Source: Lewinellaceae bacterium
GTDB taxonomy: Bacteria > Bacteroidota > Bacteroidia > Chitinophagales > Saprospiraceae
Direction of reading: 5' to 3'
Length of the DNA stretch: 64,000 nt
Assembly: GCA_016710765.1 (NCBI GenBank)
Contig: JADJUJ010000007.1
Span: forward strand, 124,001-188,000
In this document: positions 20,854 through 29,883 of the stretch, piece after piece
Layout of the letters: the number at the start of each line of letters is the position of its first letter
Position numbering within the stretch: position 1 is the stretch's first letter
The notes under the pieces: generated by a model
The model's database searches: none
What the model was told of the DNA's origin: nothing
Seen by the model: the letters and a program-made list of their open reading frames with translations, nothing else
Translations under genes and position numbers: made by a program

Positions 20854-21456
20854 TTAATCCTCCTCCCGGATGGGCACATACGTTATGCCTGGCACCCTTT
20901 TTTCAAACCACACCAGCGAGGCCTGGGTTTTGTCGCCGGTTTGGGTGTCGCACTTAAAAAAAAGGTAGTACAATTGTTCAAAACCCGCGATACGGGTCAT
21001 TAGGTCCGGGAGTGTTTTTTGCTCATTGTCGAAATCGAGCAAAAAGCCACGGCGTTCGCTGTTCCACACGTAATAGGCATCGTCGTGGGTTTCAAGGATG
21101 GTCAGCAGCACCGCGTCGTCGCTGAATTGTTCCATGAACTTTCGGGCCAGCACGCCGTGGTGTTTCGACCAGTCGCGGGGGCGGCTGCGATCTTCTGCAA
21201 ACTTAAAAGTATCGTGTACATAAGCGATCAGGCGCAGCCTGCGTCGGTCGTCTGGATCCAGGTTGGGGATGCGGTTGATGTTGTCGAGCACTTCGTTGAC
21301 ATGCAGACAAACCTTGCCTTCCGGGTGCCCAAAGCGCGGCTCACCCCAAAACATTCCCTCACGGAAAATGGGTTGGGCCAGTAGTTGCGCTTCCAGCGGA
21401 GTTTCCGGCTGTAAAAGGCGTTCCAGGGCATTGGGTTGGTCCAGCAGGCGCTTCAT
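20854..21456 (-). CDS. HD-domain protein
   Basis: Probable metal-dependent phosphohydrolase of the HD superfamily (200 aa from ATG 21456; a longer start at 21507 is possible). The metal-binding pattern is visible: H52, H81-D82 (YVHDTFKF), H99/H100 and H124-D125 (ETHDDAY). Substrate unknown. It is transcribed in the same direction as metG, about 200 bp upstream of it. Confidence 0.7.
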   Translation of the reverse strand: MKRLLDQPNALERLLQPETPLEAQLLAQPIFREGMFWGEPRFGHPEGKVCLHVNEVLDNINRIPNLDPDDRRRLRLIAYVHDTFKFAEDRSRPRDWSKHHGVLARKFMEQFSDDAVLLTILETHDDAYYVWNSERRGFLLDFDNEQKTLPDLMTRIAGFEQLYYLFFKCDTQTGDKTQASLVWFEKRVPGITYVPIREED

Positions 21457-21593
21457 TACCGTCGTTCGTCGGGCAAGTGTGTAATTTGGTCGGCGAAAAA
21501 TACGCAATGTACACGACTGTTGGGGTTAGACGGTTTATTTGTTGATGTGATTCTATGTCGGCGATCTATGCTAGCAGGAGTATAGGTGTTTTG

Positions 21594-21809
21594 CAGCAAT
21601 CTCTACCGCAGATGGAAAACTCGTATATCGTTCCGGCGAATTGACGCTGTTGAGGTAGATTGGGAAGGATGGTACGCAGCTGTTTCACCCTCCAAAACGG
21701 ACTACAGGAACTTGCACTCAACGGCTTGCTATCGGGCGTTTATTGGCTGGAGCTGTCCATCGGCAACCAGCATGAGCGGGTCTGGGTGGGGGTAAAAGAT
21801 GATCATTAA
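21594..21809 (+). pseudogene. Remnant resembling a T9SS C-terminal sorting domain
   Basis: Two frames of this gap recall the end of a T9SS cargo protein: ADGKLVYRSGEL near 21611, then in another frame LNGLLSGVYWLEL ending at a stop at 21807-21809. No start or upstream domain is left. Low certainty; it may be chance. The rest of 21508-22072 shows no gene. Confidence 0.35.
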
Positions 21810-22072
21810 TAATTTATTTGTTTTTGGGGCATGAAACGCATCTGCAACGCATCAGATCATCAGCACCCTTGGTTAACGAGACGTTAAAGTGCCCCCGGCG
21901 CGCAGCAAACTTTGGCCCTACTCGTTTTAAATTCGTCTGTACAATCATTTTTAGGTAAGCAGGCGTGTGTAAATGGTCTTTATGGGAGGTATACTTTTAC
22001 CAACACCATCGACCAGCAGCCTACACCCTAAACCCGATCATTAACCTACAATTTTTCAAAAAAAGCACCACT

Positions 22073-23224
22073 ATGCAAAAATTCTGGTCTTTACTACTTG
22101 CAGGCGCACTGGGTGGCCTCGTTGTCATCGGTGGAGAAAAATTGACGGCTCCTGAAGCGGCGCAACCCCTGATCGTGCAGCAGCAACCCGCACCTGTTCG
22201 GCAGGTGAACTATGGCGGCGCCAATTTTGATTTTACCCGCGCAGCGGAAAAAGCCATGCCAACTGTCGTGCACATCAAAGCCTCTGAAAGCAAGCAGGCC
22301 GCGATCCAGCGCCAGCGCCAGCAGAACCAAACAAATCCTTTTCGCTATTTCTTCGGCGATGATTTTCTGTCGCCCTTCGACGGACAACGCTCCGGCACCG
22401 GTTCCGGTGTGATTTACTCTTCCGACGGCTACATCATCACCAACAACCACGTGGTGGAGTTTGCCGACGATTTTTTGGTCACGCTCCACGATAACCGCGA
22501 ATTCAAAGCCCGTCTGGTAGCCCGCGACGCCAGTACCGACATGGCTGTTATAAAAATAGACGCCTCCGACCTTCCTGTCATCGAAATTGGCAACTCCGAT
22601 GAGGTGCAGGTGGGCGAATGGGCACTGGCTGTGGGTAATCCCTTCGACCTGACCAGCACGGTTACTGCCGGTATCATCAGCGCCAAAGGTCGCGACATCA
22701 ACATTATCAAAAACGGCATGGCCATCGAGTCGTTCATTCAAACCGATGCCGCGGTGAACCCCGGTAACTCCGGTGGCGCCTTGGTGGACGTCAACGGCCG
22801 GCTCATCGGCATCAACTCGGCCATCGCCACGCCCAACGGCACCTTTGCCGGTTACTCCTTCGCCATTCCCGTGAACCTGGTGACCCGCATTATCGACGAC
22901 CTGATCAAATACGGCTCTTTCCACCGCGCCTACCTGGGCGTGGACATTGCGGCCATGGATTCAGAATTGGCCAAGGAAATCAACGTGCCATTTGTACAGG
23001 GCGTAGCCATTCTTGGCATCGACCCGGACGGCTCAGCAGCCAAGGCCGGCATCCTGGAAAAAGACATCATTACCCGTATAAATGGCAAAAATGTGACAGG
23101 ACTGCCAGAACTTCGGGAGATGATTGGACGTTCTAAAGTAGGTGAAACCATTACCCTCACCGTGATGCGCAACGGCAACCAGAACGATGTTCCGGTTCGC
23201 TTGCGCACAAAAACAACGGGTTAA
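22073..23224 (+). CDS. HtrA/Deg-type serine protease
   Basis: Periplasmic or envelope quality-control protease (383 aa). ATG 22073 starts an N-terminal membrane anchor or signal (MQKFWSLLLAGALGGLVVI); the longer in-frame start at 21965 is unlikely. The trypsin-like domain has catalytic H126 (TNNHVV), D156 (STDMAVIKID) and S233 (NPGNSGGAL). One PDZ domain follows (about 290-375; AKAGILEKDIITRINGKNV). A single PDZ makes it more DegS-like in layout than DegP. A strong terminator follows, so it is probably monocistronic. Confidence 0.93.
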   Translation: MQKFWSLLLAGALGGLVVIGGEKLTAPEAAQPLIVQQQPAPVRQVNYGGANFDFTRAAEKAMPTVVHIKASESKQAAIQRQRQQNQTNPFRYFFGDDFLSPFDGQRSGTGSGVIYSSDGYIITNNHVVEFADDFLVTLHDNREFKARLVARDASTDMAVIKIDASDLPVIEIGNSDEVQVGEWALAVGNPFDLTSTVTAGIISAKGRDINIIKNGMAIESFIQTDAAVNPGNSGGALVDVNGRLIGINSAIATPNGTFAGYSFAIPVNLVTRIIDDLIKYGSFHRAYLGVDIAAMDSELAKEINVPFVQGVAILGIDPDGSAAKAGILEKDIITRINGKNVTGLPELREMIGRSKVGETITLTVMRNGNQNDVPVRLRTKTTG

Positions 23225-23284
23225 GAAACAATACCGGCCCAGTCCGGTGAAAGATAAAGTTGGTTTTTCGTTTTGTTTTGATGT

Positions 23285-23318
23285 GTCTGCTCCGCGCAAT
23301 GCGGAGCAGACTTTTTTT
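23285..23318 (+). terminator. Terminator after the HtrA gene
   Basis: Perfect 11-bp stem gtctgctccgc / gcggagcagac, 5-nt loop, then seven T residues. It lies 60 bp after the stop. The rest of the gap to 23546 shows no gene. Confidence 0.92.
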
Positions 23319-23546
23319 ATGTTTTGAGTTCGTATTGAGGTGGTGACTCAAAATTCACCCCCTCAATAATCTCGGTCCATTCAATCACCCACCCATCCCT
23401 TCCATACCCTGCAGCCGTGCATTCACGGGATCTTCCGGCGTTTGACTTGCTGATGTTTGGGAAAAGCCGTTCTTTTGCAGCATCATGGCTGTTTATCCAA
23501 CTGCTATGATGTTCCCAACCTTCTACAACACAAAAAACATCCTGCC

Positions 23547-24566
23547 ATGAAACGCACTTTGTTGCTGGCAGCCCTTTTTATTGCATTGGGCGCCGGTGCC
23601 TTTTACGCACTGATTTATAAGAAAAGCCAAACCGGCACCAGTGTGTCGTGGGACATGGATTTTGCCATCGAAAACACCAACGATGTACAAAAGATATTCC
23701 TGGCCGACCGCAACGGCACCACCGCCACCATCGAGCGAAAAGGCGACCACTGGATGTACAACGGCCGCTACAAAGCCCGCCCCACCGCAGTATCCACCCT
23801 GTTGGAAACCCTCACCCAACTTACCGTATGGTACATTCCTACCAAGGCATCACAGCCGGTGATGGTTAAAAGCCTGGCCACAGAAGGCATCAAGGTGGTG
23901 ATTTATGGAAAAGACAACAAGGTGCTCAAAACCTACTATGTAGGCGGCGTGACCCCCGACGAGCGCGGCACCTACATGATCATGGAGAACTCGGAACAGC
24001 CCTTTGTGATGCACATTCCCTCCTTCATCGGACAGTTGCGCGTGCGGTATTTGTTGAAAGAAGACGATTGGCGCGACCGTACCATTTTCAGCGAGGATTT
24101 TGAAAAAATCAAATCCGTCTCCGTCGAGTACCCACAGCAAAAAAGCGAGTCGTTCGTGCTGAACAAAACCGGCAAAGCCGATTACGCCGTGCATCCCTTT
24201 TACAGCACCACCCCTCCCAGCAAACTGCCCCAGCGCAAAGGCGCCGCGGAGGCCTACCTGACCCAGTTTTCAAGTCTGGTATCAGAGGGGTTTGAAACAG
24301 AATATTTTCAGCGCGATTCCGTCCGCCAACTGGTACCCTTCGCCCTCGTTTCGCTGCAGCGCGACAACGGCGAGGAGCGCAAGGTGCGTTTTTGGGTACA
24401 GGAAATTGAATACCGGCGCGACAACAACAAACCCTATGTGGTACGCTACTTCGCCGAAACCGAGGACAACAGTTTTTACCTCGTGCAGGATCATGTGTTC
24501 GGACCCATCTTTCGGAGCTATTCGTACTTTTTTGAACAGGGGGATAAACGCAGGGTTCCCAATTAA
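23547..24566 (+). CDS. DUF4340 domain-containing protein
   Basis: Predicted envelope protein (339 aa) with one N-terminal membrane segment (MKRTLLLAALFIALGAGAFYA, residues 1-21) and a large extracytoplasmic part. The segment around DWRDRTIFSEDFEKIKSVSVEYPQ fits DUF4340 proteins, which in Bacteroidota often sit beside gliding-associated GldG-type ABC components. No such neighbour is present here, so no role can be assigned. Start 23547 was preferred over 23457 because it begins at the hydrophobic segment. Confidence 0.75.
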   Translation: MKRTLLLAALFIALGAGAFYALIYKKSQTGTSVSWDMDFAIENTNDVQKIFLADRNGTTATIERKGDHWMYNGRYKARPTAVSTLLETLTQLTVWYIPTKASQPVMVKSLATEGIKVVIYGKDNKVLKTYYVGGVTPDERGTYMIMENSEQPFVMHIPSFIGQLRVRYLLKEDDWRDRTIFSEDFEKIKSVSVEYPQQKSESFVLNKTGKADYAVHPFYSTTPPSKLPQRKGAAEAYLTQFSSLVSEGFETEYFQRDSVRQLVPFALVSLQRDNGEERKVRFWVQEIEYRRDNNKPYVVRYFAETEDNSFYLVQDHVFGPIFRSYSYFFEQGDKRRVPN

Positions 24567-24581
24567 CGTGCGGTTTGGAAA

Positions 24582-24804
24582 GAATTTCCGATTTCCGATT
24601 ACATGAATTTCTGATTTCCGATTACATGAATTTCTGATTTCCGATTACATGATTTCCGAATGCCGAGTTGATTGCAGATTTTTGATTTAGCGCTGATGGG
24701 GTATTTACATCAACAATCTCATTTCCTAAATCCAATCGGAAATCGGAAATCATGTAATCGGAAATCGGAAATCAGAAATTCATGTAATCGGAAATCGGAA
24801 ATTC
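24582..24804. repeat. Inverted repeat built from an atttccgatt motif
   Basis: The left arm (24582-24660) has repeated gatttccgattacatgaattt units. The right arm (24733-24803) carries their reverse complement. A similar motif recurs near 20815 and at 48375-48460, so this is a dispersed intergenic repeat family. No gene in this gap. Confidence 0.75.
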
Positions 24805-24831
24805 TATCCTTAAGGTGGTTCACTAACGTCC

Positions 24832-26052
24832 TCATTCCTCTTTCAAAAACGCCGGCACCCGCACTGCCCGTGCGGCCGGGGCCAAACTGGCCAGGAAACC
24901 GATGCCCAGCACGGTGAGCACAACGGGAAGGAAATCCAGCACACGCATGGCGATGGGGTAGGACTCCACCAAAAAACCCTGCGGGATGGTTACGATGCCC
25001 CAGGTTTTCTGAATGGCATACAAGCCGATGGCCAGGGCCATACCGATGACCATGCCAAAAGCGGTCAGCAGCACCCCTTCCAGCAGGAAAATGCGGCGAA
25101 TGGCGCCATCTTCGGCGCCCATGCTTTTCAGGATGGAAATGTCTTTTTGCTTGTCGAGCACAATCATCCACAGGGCTCCAATCATGTTGAAAGCCATGAG
25201 GGCCAGCATCAGACAGGTGATGGCAAACCCCATCCATTTTTCCAGTTGCATGACCTTGAAAAAAGCCTCGTTCTGCTGGTAACGGTCTTTAATGGTATAG
25301 CCCTCGCCCATGATGGCGGTGATGGCCTTTTTGGCGTTTTGTATGTTGGCGCCGGGTTTGCACTTGAATTCCAGCGACGAAACCAGATCGTCGGGTGCAC
25401 TGAGCAATTCGCGCATAAAGGCCAGATTGGTCAGGATATACTCGTTGTCGAACTCCTGTTGAATGGCAAAGGTGCCTGCCGGATAGGCAAATCGGGTAAT
25501 GAAAGGCTTGTCGAGCACCGAGCCGGCTTTTTCCACCGGCATGTAAATGCGCAGCGTAGCCAGCGGGTCGTTGACATTTACGCTGAGTTTGTTTCGGATA
25601 CCAGCGCCCACGACAACGTAATTGCGGTCGTCCTGTCGGAGCAGGTATTTGCCTTCCCGCAGGGTGGAATCGATACCATTGATGTGCACGTAGTTGTCGT
25701 CGACGCCTTTGAGAATGCCAAAATCCTGCGAACCTTCGTATTCGAAAAACGCGATTTCTTCCAGCGTCTGGCTGATTTGCCCCACACCTTCTACGCCTTG
25801 CAAACGCGCCAGCAAGAGGCTGTCGGCCTGAAAGGTTTTTCCTTTTGCTGCGACGACTTTGATTTCCGGATTGAAGTACCCGAAAAGATCAGATAGCAAA
25901 TCCTCAAAACCATTGAACACCGAGAGCACCAAAATCAGCGCAGCAGTGCCAATGGCAATACCGCCCACCGAAATACCGGTGATGATGTTGATGGCGTTGG
26001 TAGAGCGTTTGGCAAACAAATAACGCCGGGCGATGCGGAAAGGGAAGTTCAT
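24832..26052 (-). CDS. ABC transporter permease, LolC/LolE type
   Basis: Inner-membrane permease of the MacB/FtsX-LolCE family (406 aa from ATG 26052, MNFPFRIARRYLFAKRS). Topology is typical: one N-terminal membrane helix (about 22-46), a periplasmic domain of about 220 residues, then three helices in the last 150 residues (about 270-295, 320-345, 365-392). The ARRYLFAKRSTNAINIIT start and DKQKDISILKSMGA motif fit LolC/E, which extract lipoproteins from the inner membrane. No ATPase gene is adjacent, so the partner must be elsewhere. Confidence 0.85.
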   Translation of the reverse strand: MNFPFRIARRYLFAKRSTNAINIITGISVGGIAIGTAALILVLSVFNGFEDLLSDLFGYFNPEIKVVAAKGKTFQADSLLLARLQGVEGVGQISQTLEEIAFFEYEGSQDFGILKGVDDNYVHINGIDSTLREGKYLLRQDDRNYVVVGAGIRNKLSVNVNDPLATLRIYMPVEKAGSVLDKPFITRFAYPAGTFAIQQEFDNEYILTNLAFMRELLSAPDDLVSSLEFKCKPGANIQNAKKAITAIMGEGYTIKDRYQQNEAFFKVMQLEKWMGFAITCLMLALMAFNMIGALWMIVLDKQKDISILKSMGAEDGAIRRIFLLEGVLLTAFGMVIGMALAIGLYAIQKTWGIVTIPQGFLVESYPIAMRVLDFLPVVLTVLGIGFLASLAPAARAVRVPAFLKEE

Positions 26053-26106
26053 GGACGACAAAGGTAAGGAACAATCGATCAAGTAGGGTTGAGCAAAACA
26101 TGCACC

Positions 26107-26197
26107 TGGTCTTTGGGTGTTGGTCTTTAGTCTTTAGCCGCGATTGGGGTTTGCCAAAGACCAATACCCAAAGACCAAAGACTAATGACCAACACCC
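26107..26197. repeat. Inverted repeat of a ggtctttgg-type motif
   Basis: Direct and inverted copies of ggtctttgg / ccaaagacc fill the gap between divergent genes. Related copies occur at 43370-43580, near 43955 and at 51127-51180. It appears non-coding. Confidence 0.65.
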
Positions 26198-26259
26198 ATC
26201 TCAACTACTGCTTTTGGTAAAAATGTTAAAATATAAGTTTTATCCTATACAAAATGCCC

Positions 26260-26267
26260 TACTTTTG
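26260..26267 (+). promoter_or_regulatory. Bacteroidota -7 promoter element for the exbB operon
   Basis: TACTTTTG matches the TAnnTTTG consensus, 84 bp before the exbB start. A T-rich stretch about 19 nt upstream is a weak -33 candidate. Confidence 0.55.
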
Positions 26268-26351
26268 ACGTTCGGATAACTTGGTACTTGTTTTACAAAC
26301 AGGTGCTTTTCGGAAAACAACTGTCTTTCTTAAACCAACAGCGTACTGTTT

Positions 26352-27056
26352 ATGATTTCCCAATCCATCCTTGCTGCTTTCTGGTTCCTTCAGGCCAATG
26401 CTGCCGCCGCTACCGAGGTAGTGGAGGAAAAAAGTCGTCTCGACTCCTTCCTCGGTACCACCACCTCCAGTATGGTCATGTTTTTCATTCTGGTGTTTCT
26501 GTCCATCGCAGCGGTGTACATTATTCTGGAGCGTTATTTTACGCTCAACCGCGCTGGCCGCGTGGATCAGAATTTTATGAATTCCATCCGCGCTTCTGTT
26601 GAAAGCGGCAACCTGCAGGCTGCCAAGGCACTTTGCCAGAGTGTTGACGCGCCGATGGCGCGCATGGTGGAAAAAGGGCTCGACCGCATCGGCAAGCCGT
26701 TGGAAGACATCAACAAGGCCATCGAAAACGTAGGCAACCTGGAACTGCTCAAACTGGAGCGGAACTTGTCTACACTGGCTTCTATTTCCGGCCTCGGACC
26801 GATGTTTGGTCTGTTGGGTACCGTTACTGGTCTGATCCTTTCCTTCCAGGAAATGTCGACGGCCGCCAACGTAACACCACAGACGCTCTCTGGCGGTATC
26901 TATCAGGCGCTTACCAGTACGGCCATGGGTCTGATCGTGTCCATCGTATCCATGGCAGGGTACAACCTGTTGGTATCAAAACTGGATAAGGTGGTGTATA
27001 AAATGGAGTATACGGCCCTGCAGTTCATGGACCTGCTCCAGGAGCCATCCCGTTAA
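26352..27056 (+). CDS. exbB: MotA/TolQ/ExbB proton channel protein
   Basis: Inner-membrane pore component that, with ExbD, uses proton motive force to energise TonB (234 aa). Membrane segments lie at about 40-61, 143-163 and 183-205. The ISGLGPMFGLLGTVTGLI stretch is the family signature. The short hydrophobic N-terminus (MISQSILAAFWFLQANA) suggests an extra segment or cleaved signal. It leads an operon with exbD (61-bp gap) and a TonB-like gene. Confidence 0.93.
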   Translation: MISQSILAAFWFLQANAAAATEVVEEKSRLDSFLGTTTSSMVMFFILVFLSIAAVYIILERYFTLNRAGRVDQNFMNSIRASVESGNLQAAKALCQSVDAPMARMVEKGLDRIGKPLEDINKAIENVGNLELLKLERNLSTLASISGLGPMFGLLGTVTGLILSFQEMSTAANVTPQTLSGGIYQALTSTAMGLIVSIVSMAGYNLLVSKLDKVVYKMEYTALQFMDLLQEPSR

Positions 27057-27117
27057 ACGATCCGGTCCTGGTGGCCGGTATTTTATCCACATTGTCTCAA
27101 CTTAATACTACTTAGCT

Positions 27118-27546
27118 ATGGGCATGAAAAGACGTGTGCGTGTAACGCCATCCTTTAGCCTCGCCGCTATGATTGATATCATCTTCCTATTGTTGATGTT
27201 TTTCATGCTGACTTCCAAGTTTGTGACGCCGAACGCGTTGAACCTGCAACTTCCATCCAGCAGTTCAACCACCATGGCTTCGCCTTCGCTGGCCGTATCG
27301 GTGAATACCAAGGGTGAGTTTTTCCTCGATGGTGATCCTATCCGGGTGCGGGCCAATGAAAAAATTGGCCCAAAACTGCAAGCCATGCTGGAGGCGAAAA
27401 TTAAAGCCAGCAAGGCCGACCCCAGTACCACAACCATAACTGTGGCGGCAGATAAAACCGTGCCGCTTGATTATGTCGTGACCATCCTCAATGTAGCCAA
27501 TAACCTCCGGGTGAAAACCATTTTGGCCACCGATCCGGAAGAATAA
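27118..27546 (+). CDS. exbD: Biopolymer transport protein ExbD/TolR
   Basis: Stator subunit of the ExbB-ExbD motor (142 aa). One membrane helix at about 15-35 holds D20 (AAMIDIIFLLLMFF), the family's proton-relay Asp. The rest forms the periplasmic domain (TTTITVAADKTVPLDYVVTIL). The second methionine (27124) is an alternative start. Placed between exbB and the TonB-like gene. Confidence 0.92.
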   Translation: MGMKRRVRVTPSFSLAAMIDIIFLLLMFFMLTSKFVTPNALNLQLPSSSSTTMASPSLAVSVNTKGEFFLDGDPIRVRANEKIGPKLQAMLEAKIKASKADPSTTTITVAADKTVPLDYVVTILNVANNLRVKTILATDPEE

Positions 27547-27671
27547 GCGGATAAACTGTTAAAATTTTGCAAAATCAACGTAGGGTTTATGCAATTTTCA
27601 TCCGCTAGGCGTCTTTTTAGGGTAACCTATCGGTTAGCCACAAGACCCACACCATTTAAATTTTTCGTCAG

Positions 27672-28610
27672 ATGAAAGCGATAGCTCATAAAGAAGAAGA
27701 CAGAACCAAATCGGTCGTGATCAGCATCGTGCTGCATGCCATCCTTTTGGCATTGCTTTTTTTATGGCATGTGACGGTTACCGAGCCTATTCTCGAAACA
27801 CAACCCATCGTTATTGAATGGGGTGGCGGCGGCAGCAATGCTGCTGAAGGCTTGCCGGATGCCGGGCAGGGCAATGAAGCCGCTGCCACCGGACAGCAAC
27901 TCGAAGACCCAACGATAACCGAACCGGTCAGTGAGCCTACCCCAACGCCACCTACCCCTGCGGCTACAGCGCCCTCCAAGCCCGCCGACAGCGGCAAAAA
28001 GGTAGCAACATCCAATGACGCCGATGCTGCAGCGATTCGGAAAGCACAACAAGAGGCCAAAGACAAGGCCAAAGCCGACGCCGATGCCAAGGCGAAAGCT
28101 GCCGCAGCCGAGCGTCAGCGTATAGCGGATGAAGCCGCAGCGAAGAAACGTCAGCAGGAAGAGTACGACAAGAAAAAGGGCACCTTTGGCGGCCAATTTG
28201 GCAGCGGTACCGGACCGGGTACCGGCAACAACAACAAGCCCGGTACGCAAGGAGTCCCCGGTGGTACGGGTAATGATCCTTTTGGTAAAACAGCCGGCGA
28301 TGGTGGCGGCAGCGGCGGTGGCAGTGGTACCGGTACCGGTGTATCTATCGGCGGCGGACTGGCTGGCCGAAAACTGGTCAGCCGACCACGTATGGCCGAC
28401 AATTCGCAGAAAACTGGAAAAATCATGGTGATGGTATGCGTCGACAGCGGTGGCAATGTCATCAGCGCCGATTATACCCTTTCCGGCTCCACCACCAACG
28501 ATGGTGAATTGCGGAACAAAGCCATTCAGTGGGCAAAGCAACACAAATTCGGTATCTCCAATGTGGAAAAGGAATGCGGTACCTTCGCCTTTAATTTTCA
28601 GTTGCAGTAG
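27672..28610 (+). CDS. TonB-like energy transducer
   Basis: Links the ExbB/ExbD motor to outer-membrane receptors (312 aa). One N-terminal membrane anchor (about 15-33, VVISIVLHAILLALLFLWHV), a Pro/Thr/Ala-rich spacer, a long charged helical stretch (about 115-170, KAQQEAKDKAKADADAKAKA) and a Gly-rich segment (about 175-235). The C-terminal domain (about 238-312; GKIMVMVCVDSGGNVISADY) resembles TonB/TolA C-domains. The charged helix makes it partly TolA-like, so a Tol-Pal role is an alternative. It is the third gene of the operon; the 125-bp gap from exbD could hold a separate promoter. Confidence 0.82.
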   Translation: MKAIAHKEEDRTKSVVISIVLHAILLALLFLWHVTVTEPILETQPIVIEWGGGGSNAAEGLPDAGQGNEAAATGQQLEDPTITEPVSEPTPTPPTPAATAPSKPADSGKKVATSNDADAAAIRKAQQEAKDKAKADADAKAKAAAAERQRIADEAAAKKRQQEEYDKKKGTFGGQFGSGTGPGTGNNNKPGTQGVPGGTGNDPFGKTAGDGGGSGGGSGTGTGVSIGGGLAGRKLVSRPRMADNSQKTGKIMVMVCVDSGGNVISADYTLSGSTTNDGELRNKAIQWAKQHKFGISNVEKECGTFAFNFQLQ

Positions 28611-28883
28611 CCCATCAGGAATGACGTTCCCAGCCAACGCATTGGCCAATATTTCACGTTTGATAAACCCCGGAGGGGTGGTATAAATTAATGCCACCCC
28701 TTCGGGGTTCTATAATTGGTGCAATTTGGGTTTCTATAGTATGCCACCCCTCCGGGGTTGTTTCAAGGCCCTGCTAAACCAATTGCGGCATTCGGGTTGT
28801 TGCAAAATCAGGTGGAGGTATCCACAATCCATGTTGGCAAAACCCCGGAGGGCTATGGTTTACACACATCTTTGCAGCGCCCT

Positions 28884-29114
28884 ATTTTTAGGCCCGTAGG
28901 GCCGGCAAAACCGTATAACATGAAATGGAATGCCGTAGGCATGGCATTAAACCCCTGAGATTTGGGCAAATTTCACGTTTGCATCAGCAATTTGGGGCTG
29001 TTTCGAATGAAAACAACCATGAATCGCCAACATTGAAATGCCATGCCTACGGCATTCCGTAAATTGGGCCTGCGGAATACTACAATAATGCCGGCCCTAC
29101 GGGCCTAAAAATCC
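28884..29114. repeat. Nested inverted-repeat element, copy A
   Basis: The outer arms are tttttaggcccgtagggccgg and its inverse ccggccctacgggcctaaaaa. The inner arms are ggaatgccgtaggcatggcatt and the inverse at about 29038. Copy A lacks about 10 bases (attatggtag) in its left outer arm. No coding potential. Confidence 0.8.
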
Positions 29115-29359
29115 AATACCGTAAAGTTGTGTGTAAACCGTAGCCCGCAGGGGGTGAGGTAAATTAATGCCACCCCTTCGGGGTTCTATAATTGGTGCAA
29201 TTTGGGTTTCTATAGTATGCCACCCCTCCGGGGTTGTTTCAAGGCCCTGCTAAACCAATTGCGGCATTCAGGTTGTTGCAAAATCAGGTGGAGGTATCCA
29301 CAATCCATGTTGGCAAAACCCCGGAGGGCTATGGTTTACACACATCTTTGCAGCGCCCT

Positions 29360-29600
29360 ATTTTTAGGCCCGTAGGGCCGGCATTATGGTAGCAAACCGT
29401 ATAACATGAAATGGAATGCCGTAGGCATGGCATTAAACCCCTGAGATTTGGGCAAATTTCACGTTTGCATCAGCAATTTGGGGCTGTTTCGAATGAAAAC
29501 AACCATGAATCGCCAACATTGAAATGCCATGCCTACGGCATTCCGTAAATTGGGCCTGCGGAATACTACAATAATGCCGGCCCTACGGGCCTAAAAATCC
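29360..29600. repeat. Nested inverted-repeat element, copy B
   Basis: Same organisation as copy A with both outer arms complete (about 32 bp, including attatggtag / ctacaataat). The centre, cagcaatttggggctgttt, is shared among the copies. Confidence 0.8.
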
Positions 29601-29883
29601 AATACCGTAAAGTTGTGTGTAAACCGTAGCCCTCCGGGGTTCTATAATTGGTGCAATTTGGGTTTCTATAGTATGCCACCCCTCCTGGGTTGTTTCAAGG
29701 CCCTGCTAAACCAATTGCGGCATTCAGGTTGTTGCAAAATCAGGTGGAGGTATCCACAATCCATGTTGGCAAAACCCCGGAGGGGTGAAATATTATAGGG
29801 ATGTATTGCTGGATCTGGTAGAACCCCCGGAGGGGTGGTATAACACTTAATCCACCCCTCCGGGGTTGACTTCACACGAAATC

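Larger units (their letters stand above)
28640..29883. repeat. Intergenic block of palindromic repeats
   Basis: No gene is supported in these about 1.2 kb; short frames here are repeat-derived. About twelve ccccggagggg-type palindromes, often flanked by ggtggcat or ttctat, punctuate it. Two copies of a unit of about 480 bp (28685-29150 and 29161-29633) and a partial third (29632-29787) lie head to tail. Each full copy contains one nested inverted-repeat element, annotated separately. Confidence 0.88.

Noticed and set aside
28640..29883. Small ORFs in the repeat block (28758-28958, 29613-29798, 29666-29875)
   Set aside because: They derive from the palindromic repeats and lack any conserved feature.
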